A DNA stretch of 64,000 bases from Bacteroidaceae bacterium (GTDB lineage Bacteria; Bacteroidota; Bacteroidia; Bacteroidales; Bacteroidaceae), in NCBI GenBank assembly GCA_017935785.1, contig JAGBGU010000068.1, positions 61,746 to 125,745 of the forward strand, in the 5' to 3' direction. Position numbers and translations under genes: made by a program. Shown piece by piece: positions 31,569 to 40,431 of the stretch (positions are counted from its first letter, which is position 1; each line of letters starts with the position of its first letter). The notes under the pieces were generated by a model. That model was not told the origin of the DNA. It saw only the letters and a program-made list of their open reading frames with translations, and made no database searches.

Positions 31569-32909
31569 CTACAAGAACATGGACATAAAGACTGGAACCA
31601 TCAAAAGGTCATTCTCTCGTTTGAGATCTTTAGTATAGACCAAATAACGATGTAAGATTCTGCCGGAAAACTTCTTTTGGAAAGCGTCAAGCGATGCATG
31701 GGACTTGTATCCGGACGACTTTACCTCGATAGGACAAATCTTGCTGCCACGTGAAAGAAGGAAGTCAATCTCGTAATTGTGCTTGCCGCTTTCTGTGGGC
31801 CATGTGTGATAATAAAGTTCATTGCCAGCGGCCTTCAGCATCTGGGCAATTACATTCTCATATACATACCCAAGGTCGGCAGACAACTTATCACTGAGCA
31901 ATTTCTGATAAATTATATTTTCGGTTATGTCTTTATCCCAAAAAGCCAATGTGATGAAAAGTCCCGTATCGTTCATGAACATTTTATATTGGCTACTATC
32001 TTCATGCAAGGACAGACCCACATTCGGATCGTTGGCGTGATGGGAAAAAAGTACAACCTGAGAATCTTCCATATCCTGCAAAAGTTCTTCTATCCGGTCT
32101 TTTTTCCCTTGTTCAATAACACTGGAAATCAAATACCTTGAGGCATTTCTGTTCAATTGGCCAGGAATGGCATAGAACATACGTGTCATCTTCCCTGTAG
32201 GGTCAATCTTTCGGAAGTCATCTGCATAAAGTTCGATTATTTCCCGCTTCACTGCATCAACGACACTGAGGTTGTTTGATTCAAGATAAGAGTTTACGGC
32301 TTGGGGCATTCCACCCACGAGCATGTAAAGTCTGAAATCGCGCAAGAGTTTACGGACAACTCCATCGCTTAAAGACATTTTTCTTTCAAATGCATCCCGA
32401 AGCATGGGGATGGTCACTTCATCACCAAGCGCCCACCTGAATTCCTCGTAATCCAATGGATGAAGGGTCAATCTTGTCTCTTCACTGGGGATACGTATGC
32501 CCTGTATGTTTTTTTTAATGGAAATAAGAGAACCCGTTTCAATATAGTCATAACGGTGGTCTTTTACCAACTTTCTGACAGCCTGACGAGCCATCGGACA
32601 ATTCTGTATTTCATCAAATATGATGACCGACTTGCGGTTTGTCAAACGCTTCTGATAATGGAACTGCAAACGAAACAACAGATTGTCAAGGTCTGAAATG
32701 TCACTGAACAAATCCCTTACTTCTTGTGGTGCCTCAGTAAAGTCAATGCAAATGTATGATTCGTATTCGCGCTTTGCAAATTCTTCAGCCAAAGTGGATT
32801 TTCCAACACGACGAGCCCCTTTGATAAGCAATGCCGTACTGCCATCACGCTCCTGCTTCCATTGAAGCATTTTATTATACAGTTTACGTTTGAATATTTT
32901 CTTTTCCAT
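31569..32909 (-). CDS. AAA ATPase with DUF4143 C-terminus
   Basis: A 446-residue protein of the AAA_14/DUF4143 type. Walker A is IKGARRVGKSTLAEEFAKRE, followed by YICIDFTEAP and Walker B VIIFDEIQNCP. The middle is an all-helical region (VGGMPQAVNSYLESNNL). The C-terminal DUF4143 has a PD-(D/E)XK-like core, YEIDFLLSRGSKICPIEVKS. These genes are common and variable in Bacteroidetes, and their function is unknown; roles in DNA transactions or defence have been proposed. Four repeat copies lie immediately upstream, the first falling within the promoter, suggesting autoregulation. Confidence 0.85.
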   Translation of the reverse strand: MEKKIFKRKLYNKMLQWKQERDGSTALLIKGARRVGKSTLAEEFAKREYESYICIDFTEAPQEVRDLFSDISDLDNLLFRLQFHYQKRLTNRKSVIIFDEIQNCPMARQAVRKLVKDHRYDYIETGSLISIKKNIQGIRIPSEETRLTLHPLDYEEFRWALGDEVTIPMLRDAFERKMSLSDGVVRKLLRDFRLYMLVGGMPQAVNSYLESNNLSVVDAVKREIIELYADDFRKIDPTGKMTRMFYAIPGQLNRNASRYLISSVIEQGKKDRIEELLQDMEDSQVVLFSHHANDPNVGLSLHEDSSQYKMFMNDTGLFITLAFWDKDITENIIYQKLLSDKLSADLGYVYENVIAQMLKAAGNELYYHTWPTESGKHNYEIDFLLSRGSKICPIEVKSSGYKSHASLDAFQKKFSGRILHRYLVYTKDLKRENDLLMVPVFMSMFL

Positions 32910-32934
32910 TATTAATTAATGTCTGATTCTATTG

Positions 32935-33064
32935 CAAAGCTACATATCTTTGCCGAAAATCTCACAATTTATTTCCAAGAAAATGCCGAAAATCTCACAA
33001 TTTTAGCACTTCCTGCCGAAAATCTCACAATTTATTTCCAAGAAAATGCCGAAAATCTCACAAT
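32935..33064 (-). repeat. Four-copy repeat overlapping the ATPase promoter
   Basis: TGCCGAAAATCTCACAATTT occurs at 32951, 32984, 33014 and 33047 (the last copy slightly shortened), with spacings 33, 30 and 33 bp, so a 63-bp unit is duplicated. On the minus strand TAGCTTTG (32935-32942) is the likely -7 element, and the nearest repeat lies between it and the -33 position. This is the right place for an operator controlling the ATPase gene. Confidence 0.75.
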
Positions 33065-33133
33065 CTTTACTTTATGCAGATAATTCACAGGGGCAACATT
33101 ACCTAACCCTAATCAATACATCGGCAAACCCGC

Positions 33134-33171
33134 GACAATACTTTGTCAAGCCTCTGACGATACATTGTCAG
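33134..33171 (+). promoter_or_regulatory. Pair of dyads upstream of the GH127 promoter
   Basis: GACAATACTTTGTC (33134-33147) and CTGACGATACATTGTCAG (33154-33171) are related palindromes with centres 22 bp apart, two helical turns, on one face of the DNA. They lie 45-80 bp upstream of the -33 element and could bind an activator. Confidence 0.45.
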
Positions 33172-33213
33172 CCATGCCATCATCACGCAAAGAGACACAT
33201 AGGGCTGGAAATA

Positions 33214-33245
33214 TTTGTCTGAATCAAAAATCAGACGTATCTTTG
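33214..33245 (+). promoter_or_regulatory. Promoter of the GH127 gene
   Basis: TTTG (33214-33217), 20 bp, TATCTTTG (33238-33245): a perfect Bacteroidetes promoter ending 29 bases before the start codon. The spacer carries the palindrome TCTGAATCAAAAATCAGA, so it may also be an operator. Confidence 0.85.
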
Positions 33246-33274
33246 TGGTTGTAAACATTGCATAGACGCTTATC

Positions 33275-35317
33275 ATGAACTATAGAACATTATCCCTTAT
33301 CCTGCTGATGGCAGGCATGGCCGTGGCAAATCCCGCCAACGCCAAGAAAGATGAAGTGCAACAATCCCGCAACTACATAGCCAACCGGCATCCGTTGGCC
33401 TCAAAGACCTATATGGCTCTGCCCTTGGGCGACATTGAAGCCGGAGGATGGATGCAAGAACAGCTGACAAGGATGAGGAGCGGCCTGACCGGACATCTGG
33501 ACAAGATATATGAACCGGTATGCGGACCGCGCAACTGCTGGCTGGGGGGCGACGGCGATGCATGGGAACGCGGGCCGTACTGGATTGACGGTCTGTTGCC
33601 CCTGGCCTATATCCTGGATGACGACTCGCTTAAGCAGAAAGTGCAACCCTGGATTGAGTGGACATTGGCATCGCAGCAGGAGAGCGGACAGTTTGGCCCT
33701 ACGGTGGACCGCGACTATGAACCGGGGCTGCAGCGCAACAACGCCCAGGACTGGTGGCCACGGATGGTGGTACTGAAGATTATGCAGCAATATTACATGG
33801 CTACGGGAGACGAACGCGTCATTCCGTTCATGACACGATATTTCCGTTACCAGCTGAAGGAACTTCCCCAAAAGCCGCTGGGCAACTGGACCTTCTGGGG
33901 ACAACAGCGCGGAGGTGACAATCTGCAGGTGGTATACTGGCTATACAACATTACGGGCGAGCGCTTTCTGCTGGAACTGGGCAATCTGATTCACCGCCAA
34001 AGTACAAACTGGACGGACTATTTCCTGGACGGAGAGATTCTGACCCGCCAGCTGAGTCTGCACTGCGTGAACCTGGCGCAAGGATTCAAGGAACCGACGG
34101 TATATTATCAGCAGAGCAAGGATGCCAAACATCTGGAAGCGCCCAAAAAGGCAGTACGCACCATACGCAACACCATTGGTCTGCCCACCGGTCTGTGGGG
34201 CGGCGACGAGCTTCTCCGCTTTGGCGAACCTACCATGGGATCGGAACTCTGTACTGCGGCTGAAATGATGTTCTCGCTGGAAAGCATGCTGGAGATTACG
34301 GGCGACGTGCAATGGGCAGACCATCTGGAACGTGTGGCATACAATGCCCTGCCTACACAGCACGATGATGACTTTATGACGAGACAATACTACCAACAGA
34401 CCAACCAGATAAGCGTAACCAAGGACTGGAGGCAGTTCAGCACACCGCATAACGACACGGATCTTATCTTCGGCACTCTGAACGGATATCCCTGCTGCAC
34501 CTGCAACATGCACCAGAGCTGGCCCAAACTGGTTCAGAACCTATGGTATGCCACGGACGACCATGGTGTGGCCGCCCTGATATACGGTCCGAGTACGGTT
34601 CATGCCAACGTGGCAGACGGCATACCCGTAACTATAAAGGAAGAAACGGCCTATCCTTTTGACGAGAGCGTCAAATTTACCATAAACTTTGACAACAAAC
34701 GTCAGAAAGAGGCTGCCTTCCCCCTGCATCTGCGCATTCCATCGTGGTGTAAGGACGCAGCCCTGCTCCTAAACGGCGACACGCTGAAGGCGGAAACCTC
34801 TGGCGGACAAATCTCTGTGGTGTACCGTACATGGAAGCAAGGCGACGAACTGGTGCTTTCGCTGCCCATGCACGTTACGGCATCCCAATGGTACGGCGGC
34901 GGAGTATGCGTGGAACGCGGTCCCCTGCTCTATGCCCTGAAGATGCAGGAAAACTGGAAGAAAAAGGAATTCTCTGAAGAAGAGGCCAAGACATACGGTC
35001 CGTGGTACTACGAAGTAACCAGCCCATCGGCATGGAACTACGGTCTGCGCCACCATCACCTGAACCAGACTGAAAAACAGTTTGAAGTGATAAGGAAAGA
35101 AGAGATTGCCCCCTACCCCTGGAATGCGGACAACGCTCCTATCACGCTAAAGACAAAGGCCATCCGCATGAAGGAATGGAACGTAGCCCGCAACTCGTGC
35201 GGTCCCATCAGCTACTACACCCAACAAGGCAAGGACTACGAAGACGGAGAATATGAAATTGAGCTCATCCCCTACGGATGCACCACGCTCCGCATAACCG
35301 AATTCCCGTTGCGGTAA
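33275..35317 (+). CDS. Exported GH127 family (DUF1680) glycoside hydrolase
   Basis: A 680-residue protein with a signal peptide (residues 1-23, ANA-K). It has the (alpha/alpha)6 barrel of GH127/DUF1680: PLGDIEAGGWMQEQL at the start, WERGPYWIDGLLPLAYILDD and QWADHLERVAYNALPTQ. The zinc-site cysteines appear in NGYPCCTCNMHQSWPKL, where Cys serves as nucleophile in characterised beta-L-arabinofuranosidases. The C-terminal part is a beta-sandwich (PLHLRIPSWCKDAALLLNG). The likely substrate is beta-L-arabinofuranoside in plant glycans, or a related furanoside. It is transcribed alone from its own promoter and ends at a terminator at 35340. Confidence 0.9.
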   Translation: MNYRTLSLILLMAGMAVANPANAKKDEVQQSRNYIANRHPLASKTYMALPLGDIEAGGWMQEQLTRMRSGLTGHLDKIYEPVCGPRNCWLGGDGDAWERGPYWIDGLLPLAYILDDDSLKQKVQPWIEWTLASQQESGQFGPTVDRDYEPGLQRNNAQDWWPRMVVLKIMQQYYMATGDERVIPFMTRYFRYQLKELPQKPLGNWTFWGQQRGGDNLQVVYWLYNITGERFLLELGNLIHRQSTNWTDYFLDGEILTRQLSLHCVNLAQGFKEPTVYYQQSKDAKHLEAPKKAVRTIRNTIGLPTGLWGGDELLRFGEPTMGSELCTAAEMMFSLESMLEITGDVQWADHLERVAYNALPTQHDDDFMTRQYYQQTNQISVTKDWRQFSTPHNDTDLIFGTLNGYPCCTCNMHQSWPKLVQNLWYATDDHGVAALIYGPSTVHANVADGIPVTIKEETAYPFDESVKFTINFDNKRQKEAAFPLHLRIPSWCKDAALLLNGDTLKAETSGGQISVVYRTWKQGDELVLSLPMHVTASQWYGGGVCVERGPLLYALKMQENWKKKEFSEEEAKTYGPWYYEVTSPSAWNYGLRHHHLNQTEKQFEVIRKEEIAPYPWNADNAPITLKTKAIRMKEWNVARNSCGPISYYTQQGKDYEDGEYEIELIPYGCTTLRITEFPLR

Positions 35318-35339
35318 CCAGACACGAATATTGCGAAAC

Positions 35340-35369
35340 AAGGGCACGCCTCAAACGAGATGTGCCCTT
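35340..35369 (+). terminator. Intrinsic terminator after GH127 gene
   Basis: AAGGGCAC (35340-35347) pairs with GTGCCCTT (35362-35369), followed by TTATAA. Confidence 0.75.
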
Positions 35370-35393
35370 TTATAAATACTAACACTGGTTTGC

Positions 35394-35906
35394 TCAAAGA
35401 CCGTACACATCCTCTATCTCCAACACATACATCATGTGAAGGGAGCCGCCGGGTTTGTCATTGTACCAGCGTTTGTGAATCTCCTTGTCCAGGAAATGAC
35501 ATTCCTGCATGGGTGCTCGGAACAAGGTGCGGCAATCCAGTGTGATGCGGCTTTGTTCAAAGGCTACGGCACCACGTTCTGTTTCATGAGGGATAAGGCC
35601 GGTTTCCTTCACCTTGTCGATATCACGTCCGGACTTGCTTCCACACAAATTCAGGATGGCCCTGTGCTGTTCTCCAAGAAAACTAAGTGTGATGCGCGAA
35701 CCAGACTCTATGAATTCGTAAGTGTAACGTTCTGGACGCACGAAAATATAGGCTACCGGCTTGTTCCAGAGCCAGCCGATACCGCCCCATGAGGCAGTCA
35801 TCGTATTAAAACGGTTGATTGTGCCGGAAGTTATCAGCATCCATTCTTTGCCAATGAGATGAAACACATCTTCCTTGGCCAACAGGGTAAGGTCTTTCTT
35901 GATCAT
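35394..35906 (-). CDS. Flavin reductase family protein
   Basis: A 170-residue FMN-binding split-barrel protein. Family features are WMLITSGTINRFNTMTASWG near the N-terminus, KPVAYIFVRPERYTYEFIE and ITLSFLGEQHRAIL followed by the LCGSKSGRD turn. The related proteins use NAD(P)H to reduce flavin; several are simply flavoproteins. Its ATG overlaps the stop of the upstream GNAT gene as ATGA. Confidence 0.88.
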   Translation of the reverse strand: MIKKDLTLLAKEDVFHLIGKEWMLITSGTINRFNTMTASWGGIGWLWNKPVAYIFVRPERYTYEFIESGSRITLSFLGEQHRAILNLCGSKSGRDIDKVKETGLIPHETERGAVAFEQSRITLDCRTLFRAPMQECHFLDKEIHKRWYNDKPGGSLHMMYVLEIEDVYGL

Positions 35907-36364
35907 AGCTTTTCCAGTTTCATTGTATAAAAGTTGGTTTCCTTTTGCCGAAACCCTAATTTCTGATATAGTGCATTGGCTGCCACACGTGCAGGGCGCG
36001 AAGTCAGCTGTAAGGTGACGGGGGCCCAGGACTGCGCCTGGTCTAACACATATTGCATGAGTTTAAGCCCCAGCCCCAGCCCCTGATATTCCGGGAGCAC
36101 CACCACATCCTCTATGCTTGCCTTGCGGCCGGTAGGGGAAACAAAGAGACACAATGTGGCACAGGCCACAATACGGTCTTCGCTGCGGAGCACATAGAGA
36201 CGGGCGTCCGGACTTGCGATTACCGCCTTCAAAGCTTCCGCAGTCAGTACACAACGGCTGCTCAGGGCCGCCATCAGTTTTTGGAACTGTCCGAATTCCG
36301 CTTCTGAACAATCATTCAATTCAGAAAAATTGTATCGGGAAAGATTTTCAGTACAGGCATTCAT
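35903..36364 (-). CDS. GNAT family N-acetyltransferase
   Basis: A 153-residue acetyltransferase. The acetyl-CoA binding motif A is ASIEDVVVLPEYQGLGLGLK (Q/R-x-x-G-x-G), followed by a beta bulge VTLQLTSRPARVAAN and ALYQKLGFRQKETNFYTMKL at the end. The acceptor is unknown. It is translationally coupled to the flavin reductase gene. Confidence 0.88.
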   Translation of the reverse strand: MNACTENLSRYNFSELNDCSEAEFGQFQKLMAALSSRCVLTAEALKAVIASPDARLYVLRSEDRIVACATLCLFVSPTGRKASIEDVVVLPEYQGLGLGLKLMQYVLDQAQSWAPVTLQLTSRPARVAANALYQKLGFRQKETNFYTMKLEKL

Positions 36365-36379
36365 AACAAAAAAGGCTTA

Positions 36380-36988
36380 TCAGAGAATGGCTTCGCCGCG
36401 CATAACCGCACGATACAGGTTGCAGCCAACAAAGTTACCAAAGACAATGCTCAGATAAAATACCGTTACAGCAAGCAGGTTTGCATGGAGAAAATCCACC
36501 GGCACACAAAGATAATAAAAGGCATCGGCCACACAGTGGGGGAAGCCGCAATTGATGAACAAAGGTATGCCAAAGAGCAGAGGAAGCACATTTCCCTTAC
36601 GGGCAAAGGTGACGACAGTGGTCATGATAAAGCCGCATCCCACAGCAAGCAGTCCGCCAAACAAAGGTCCGTTAGCCAGACGCCCCTCCAGAATTGTCTG
36701 GGCAGTCTGCTGCAACGGCATGGGGCTGCAACGTGCCAGCAATGCCACCAACAGGCATCCCGCTATATTGCCCAAAAGAATAAGCATAAGCTGTCCGAAC
36801 TCTCCGCGACGGAAGAAGCCGGCCGTTCCGGTGTACAGTTTCAACCGATAAGCCACCACAGCCAACAGTCCGAAGGAGAATACCACTGCACCGATAATGC
36901 TTTTCTCGGCCAAATAGCCGAAACCGGCCAAACCGACACACACACCTGCCATGACCGCAGAACGCAAAGTGGAAATAAATTGTTTCAT
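36380..36988 (-). CDS. Formate/nitrite transporter (FNT) family protein
   Basis: I start at the ATG at 36988 (MKQFISTLRSAVMAGVCVGL); an ORF extension to 37027 would add 13 unlikely residues. The 202-residue product has six hydrophobic helices with FNT features: GLAGFGYLA, FGLLAVVAYRLKLYTGTAG, QLMLILLGNIAGC and VDAFYYLCVPVDFLHANLLA. The protein is shorter than typical FNT channels (about 260-280 residues), and the transported anion is not clear. Confidence 0.8.
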   Translation of the reverse strand: MKQFISTLRSAVMAGVCVGLAGFGYLAEKSIIGAVVFSFGLLAVVAYRLKLYTGTAGFFRRGEFGQLMLILLGNIAGCLLVALLARCSPMPLQQTAQTILEGRLANGPLFGGLLAVGCGFIMTTVVTFARKGNVLPLLFGIPLFINCGFPHCVADAFYYLCVPVDFLHANLLAVTVFYLSIVFGNFVGCNLYRAVMRGEAIL

Positions 36989-37219
36989 TTGTGTCCGATA
37001 TCTATTAGTGGACGCAAAAGTAAGCATAATAAACTAATTAAAGAAATAAAGAGGCAAAAAAGTGAGCGGCAAAACTGCCGATGCCTAAAATACAGTCATT
37101 CATTTTTATAAAAAGCACAATATAGTCCGAAAAAAATATGTAAATTTGCACTGTTGTAACCCCCCGAGAGGCCGTACAGCAACCACTGCACACCCTCTTT
37201 ATTGTTCTAACTTACGAAG

Positions 37220-39259
37220 ATGATCGACAGAGCTACCATAGACAAAATCATTGAGGCCGCCAACATTGTGGATGTGGTGAGCGACTTCATTACCCTTAAA
37301 CGTGCCGGCGCAAACCTGAAAGGACTCTGTCCGTTCCATGACGACCGCACGCCCTCGTTTATGGTTTCGCCGGCCAAAAACATCTGCCACTGCTTTGCCT
37401 GTGGCGAGGGAGGCAGTCCGCTCAACTTCATCATGAAGCACGAACAACTCTCCTACCCCGACGCACTGCGCTATCTGGCCAAGAAATACGGCATACCCAT
37501 ACAGGAAAAGGAGCAGACCGAAGAGCAGAAGAAGGTGCAGACAGACCGCGACAGCATGTTCATTGTGAACGAATGGGCCAACAACTGGTTCCAGAAACAG
37601 CTGTACGAAACGGACGAAGGGGTAGCCATAGGACTGGCCTACTTCCGTTCCAGAGGATTCCGGGACGACATTCTGAAGAAATTCCAGGTGGGATACTGCC
37701 CCGACAACCGGGAAAACCCTATGGGCAAGACGGCCATAGCCGAGGGGTATCAGGAGAAATACCTCATAAACGTACCCGACGAGAAGGACACACGCCAGAG
37801 CATCGGAACCGGACTCTGCCTGAAGAACGAAGAGACCGGACAGCTGAGAGACCGTTTCCGCAACCGTGTGATATGGCCCATCTTCAGCCAGAGCGGACGC
37901 GTGGCAGGTTTTGGCGGACGCGTATTGGACAAGGCCACCAAGGGCGTTAACGTAAAGTATCTGAACTCGCCCGAAAGCCTTGTGTACAGCAAGCGGAACG
38001 AACTGTTCGGATTCTTTCAGGCCAAACAGGCCATCAGCAAGAAAGACCGCTGCTATCTGGTGGAAGGATATACAGACGTAATGGCCATGCACCAGAACGG
38101 GGTGGAAAACGTGGTGGCCTCATCGGGCACAGCCCTTACGCCGGGACAGATTTCCATCATACGGCGCCTTACCAACAACATTACAGTAATATACGACGGC
38201 GACAGCGCAGGAATAAAAGCCAGCGAAAGGGGTATCGACCTTATTCTGGCCGCCGGCATGAACGTGAAACTGCTGCTGCTCCCCGAGGGCGAAGACCCGG
38301 ACAGCTTCGGGCGCAAGCATTCCGCGTCAGAATTCCAACAATACATTGAGGAGCACCAGATTGACTTTCTTCACTTCAAAAGCAAGCTGCTGGCCGACGA
38401 AGCCAAGAACGACCCGCAGGCCGAAAGCAAAATGGTGAACAGCATTGTAAGAAGCATTGCCAACATTCCGGACGAGATAACCCGCGCCCTATACATCAGA
38501 CAGGCTGCCAAAAGCACGCTGCTGGAAGAAAAGCTCATACAGGATGCCGTCACCAAACAGGTAAGAGCCAATCTGGAAGAACAGGCCAGGGAAAGGGAAA
38601 GAGAACGCCGCCGTGCCGCCGGAGAAGCCATGCCGGAAGGAGAGGCACCGGCAGAACAGCCCGCTGCCATACAGCACGCGATTGCCCCGGACAGCGGCAC
38701 CCGCATACAGGACCGGAGAAAAGAAGGGCTGCTCATACAGATGATTATCCGCAACGGCGAAAGAAGGGTTTTCTGCATCAAGGACGAGGAAGACAACGAG
38801 CAGGTGTATTCCGTGACGGAATTCATCTATTACAATCTGCAGCAGGACGAGATCACCCTGAGCGAGCCGCTTTACATGAAGATTATGGAAGAGGCCATGG
38901 AACGCATAAACGAAGAGAAGTTCCAGGCGGCGGCCTATTTCATGAACCATCCCGACGCACAAATAGCCCATATAGCCTACGTCATGTGTACCGACCATGA
39001 ACAGCTGAGCAAGTACCACGGCGAGTCAGGTACGTCCGCCGACACGGATACCATGCTGGCCGAGCAGGTTCAGTATCTGCTCTCCGACCTTAAGCTGAGC
39101 ATCATCCGCCAGGAGATAAAGGAACTGGTGGCACAGACCAAGAACCCCGAAATCCTGAAGGACAAGGAAAGGTACAGGGCATTGCTGAACGAGTTCAAGG
39201 AAAAGAAAGAGGTGGAGCGCATGCTGGCGAAAATGTGCGGCGACAGGGTTTTGGGATAA
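37220..39259 (+). CDS. dnaG: DNA primase
   Basis: A 679-residue DnaG. The CHC2 zinc finger is at the N-terminus (Cys37, His40, Cys58, Cys61 in LCPFHDD...CHCFACGEGG). The TOPRIM core follows: YLVEGYTDVMAMHQNG and VIYDGDSAGIKASERG with the acidic metal-binding residues. The C-terminal helicase-interaction domain is reached through a charged linker (RERERERRRAAGEAMPEG). The enzyme makes RNA primers at the replication fork. A TAAATTTG at 37141-37148 is a possible -7 element. Eight tandem repeats begin 45 bp after the stop. Confidence 0.97.
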   Translation: MIDRATIDKIIEAANIVDVVSDFITLKRAGANLKGLCPFHDDRTPSFMVSPAKNICHCFACGEGGSPLNFIMKHEQLSYPDALRYLAKKYGIPIQEKEQTEEQKKVQTDRDSMFIVNEWANNWFQKQLYETDEGVAIGLAYFRSRGFRDDILKKFQVGYCPDNRENPMGKTAIAEGYQEKYLINVPDEKDTRQSIGTGLCLKNEETGQLRDRFRNRVIWPIFSQSGRVAGFGGRVLDKATKGVNVKYLNSPESLVYSKRNELFGFFQAKQAISKKDRCYLVEGYTDVMAMHQNGVENVVASSGTALTPGQISIIRRLTNNITVIYDGDSAGIKASERGIDLILAAGMNVKLLLLPEGEDPDSFGRKHSASEFQQYIEEHQIDFLHFKSKLLADEAKNDPQAESKMVNSIVRSIANIPDEITRALYIRQAAKSTLLEEKLIQDAVTKQVRANLEEQARERERERRRAAGEAMPEGEAPAEQPAAIQHAIAPDSGTRIQDRRKEGLLIQMIIRNGERRVFCIKDEEDNEQVYSVTEFIYYNLQQDEITLSEPLYMKIMEEAMERINEEKFQAAAYFMNHPDAQIAHIAYVMCTDHEQLSKYHGESGTSADTDTMLAEQVQYLLSDLKLSIIRQEIKELVAQTKNPEILKDKERYRALLNEFKEKKEVERMLAKMCGDRVLG

Positions 39260-39303
39260 AAGCCGCCAATCACAATACACAAAAAAACGCAATCGGACAT
39301 TTC

Positions 39304-39609
39304 ATGCAGCTTGCATGGAGCTACTTATGCCATTAGTAACGCGATGCAGCTTGCATGGAGCTACTTATGCCATTAGTAACGCGATGCAGCGTTGTATGGA
39401 GCTACTTATGCCATTAGTAACGCGATGCAGCTTGCATGGAGCTACTTATGCCATTAGTAACACGATGCAGCGTTGCATGAAGGCTACTAATGCTATTAGT
39501 AACGCGATGCAGCTTGCATGAAGGCTACTAATGCTATTTTTAACGCGATGCAGCTTGCATGGGACTACTTATGCCATTAGTAGCGCAATGCAGCTTGCAT
39601 GAAGGCTAT
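39304..39609. repeat. Eight-copy ~40-bp tandem repeat between dnaG and folE
   Basis: Units start at ATGCAGC: 39304, 39344, 39384, 39425, 39465, 39507, 39548 and 39588, so lengths are 40-42 bp. The consensus is ATGCAGCTTGCATGGAGCTACTTATGCCATTAGTAACGCG. Two forms alternate, GGAGCTACTTATGCCA and GAAGGCTACTAATGCTA. The last unit runs into the folE stop codon (39606-39608). It contains no spacers, so it is not CRISPR. Confidence 0.9.
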
Positions 39610-40187
39610 TCCTTGATCAGTTGGAGAAATTCCTCGCGGGTCTTTGCCTGATTGAAGGCTCCGCAGAAGTCGCTGGTGGTGGTGACGCTTCCCTGCTTTT
39701 CCACACCGCGCATCTGCATGCACATGTGCTGCGCCTCCACAACCACCATCACGCCCAAGGGCTGCAGCGCTTCCTGTATGGCCTGGCGAATCTGCAATGT
39801 CATGCGTTCCTGCACCTGAAGGCGGTGCGAGAAACAGTCTACCACACGGGCAATCTTGCTCAGCCCGGTTATGTAGCCGTTGGGAATGTAAGCCACATGC
39901 ACACGGCCGTAGAAAGGCAGCATGTGATGTTCGCACAGGGAGTAGAAGTTAATGTCCTTCACTATAACCATCTGGCTATAGTCCTCCTTAAACTTGGCAG
40001 AATTGAGCAAAGCAATGGGGTCTTGGCTATAGCCTCCGGTCAGCGTGGCCATTGCGCGCGCCACGCGCTGGGGCGTCTTCAACAGTCCTTCACGTTCCGG
40101 GTCCTCACCCATCAGTTCAAGTATTCTGCGCACATGAATCTGCAGCTCATCCTGCACGGCATTGTCCGTTTCAACAGATGTTTTCAT
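39606..40187 (-). CDS. folE: GTP cyclohydrolase I
   Basis: A 193-residue FolE. The zinc ligands are in [17 protein letters not shown] (Cys and His) and [14 protein letters not shown] (second Cys), and [20 protein letters not shown] is the most conserved signature. It converts GTP to dihydroneopterin triphosphate, the first step of folate (and queuosine/biopterin) synthesis. It is the last gene of a minus-strand cluster with tpiA and a SPOR protein, separated by a REP doublet. Its 3' end coincides with the last tandem repeat. Confidence 0.97.
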   Translation of the reverse strand: MKTSVETDNAVQDELQIHVRRILELMGEDPEREGLLKTPQRVARAMATLTGGYSQDPIALLNSAKFKEDYSQMVIVKDINFYSLCEHHMLPFYGRVHVAYIPNGYITGLSKIARVVDCFSHRLQVQERMTLQIRQAIQEALQPLGVMVVVEAQHMCMQMRGVEKQGSVTTTSDFCGAFNQAKTREEFLQLIKE

Positions 40188-40274
40188 AATAAGGATTTCT
40201 TCTCTTATACATTAATAAAGTATCGCATATAGATTAACTCCAGGCATAGTATCCCGCCTTCGTCTGTCTGCCCC

Positions 40275-40360
40275 AATGTCATCCTGAACTTGTTTCAGGA
40301 TCTCACAGCGAGCAAGGCTTCACCGCGGACAGATGCTGAAACGAGTTCAGCATGACAATT
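40275..40360. repeat. REP-like hairpin doublet
   Basis: Two arms, AATGTCATCCTGAACTTGTTTCAGGATCT and AGATGCTGAAACGAGTTCAGCATGACAATT, are inverted copies of each other. Each arm is itself a hairpin: ATCCTGAA/TTTCAGGAT on the left, ATGCTGAA/GTTCAGCAT on the right. C-G and G-C have swapped between them while pairing is kept. It lies in the 240-bp gap between the SPOR gene and folE. Confidence 0.8.
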
Positions 40361-40431
40361 GTTTGGACATTTAATTTACACGCGAAAGTAGAATACATTA
40401 TATATATTATATACTAACGGGAGGCTGAGGC

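Noticed and set aside
16260..33240. Complete integrative conjugative element or prophage
   Set aside because: No integrase, relaxase, conjugation or phage structural gene is visible, and only one possible worn att site was found.
39315..39521. 68-codon ORF in the dnaG-folE repeats
   Set aside because: It is only the repeat translated; the variable unit length breaks the frame and no ribosome site is present.
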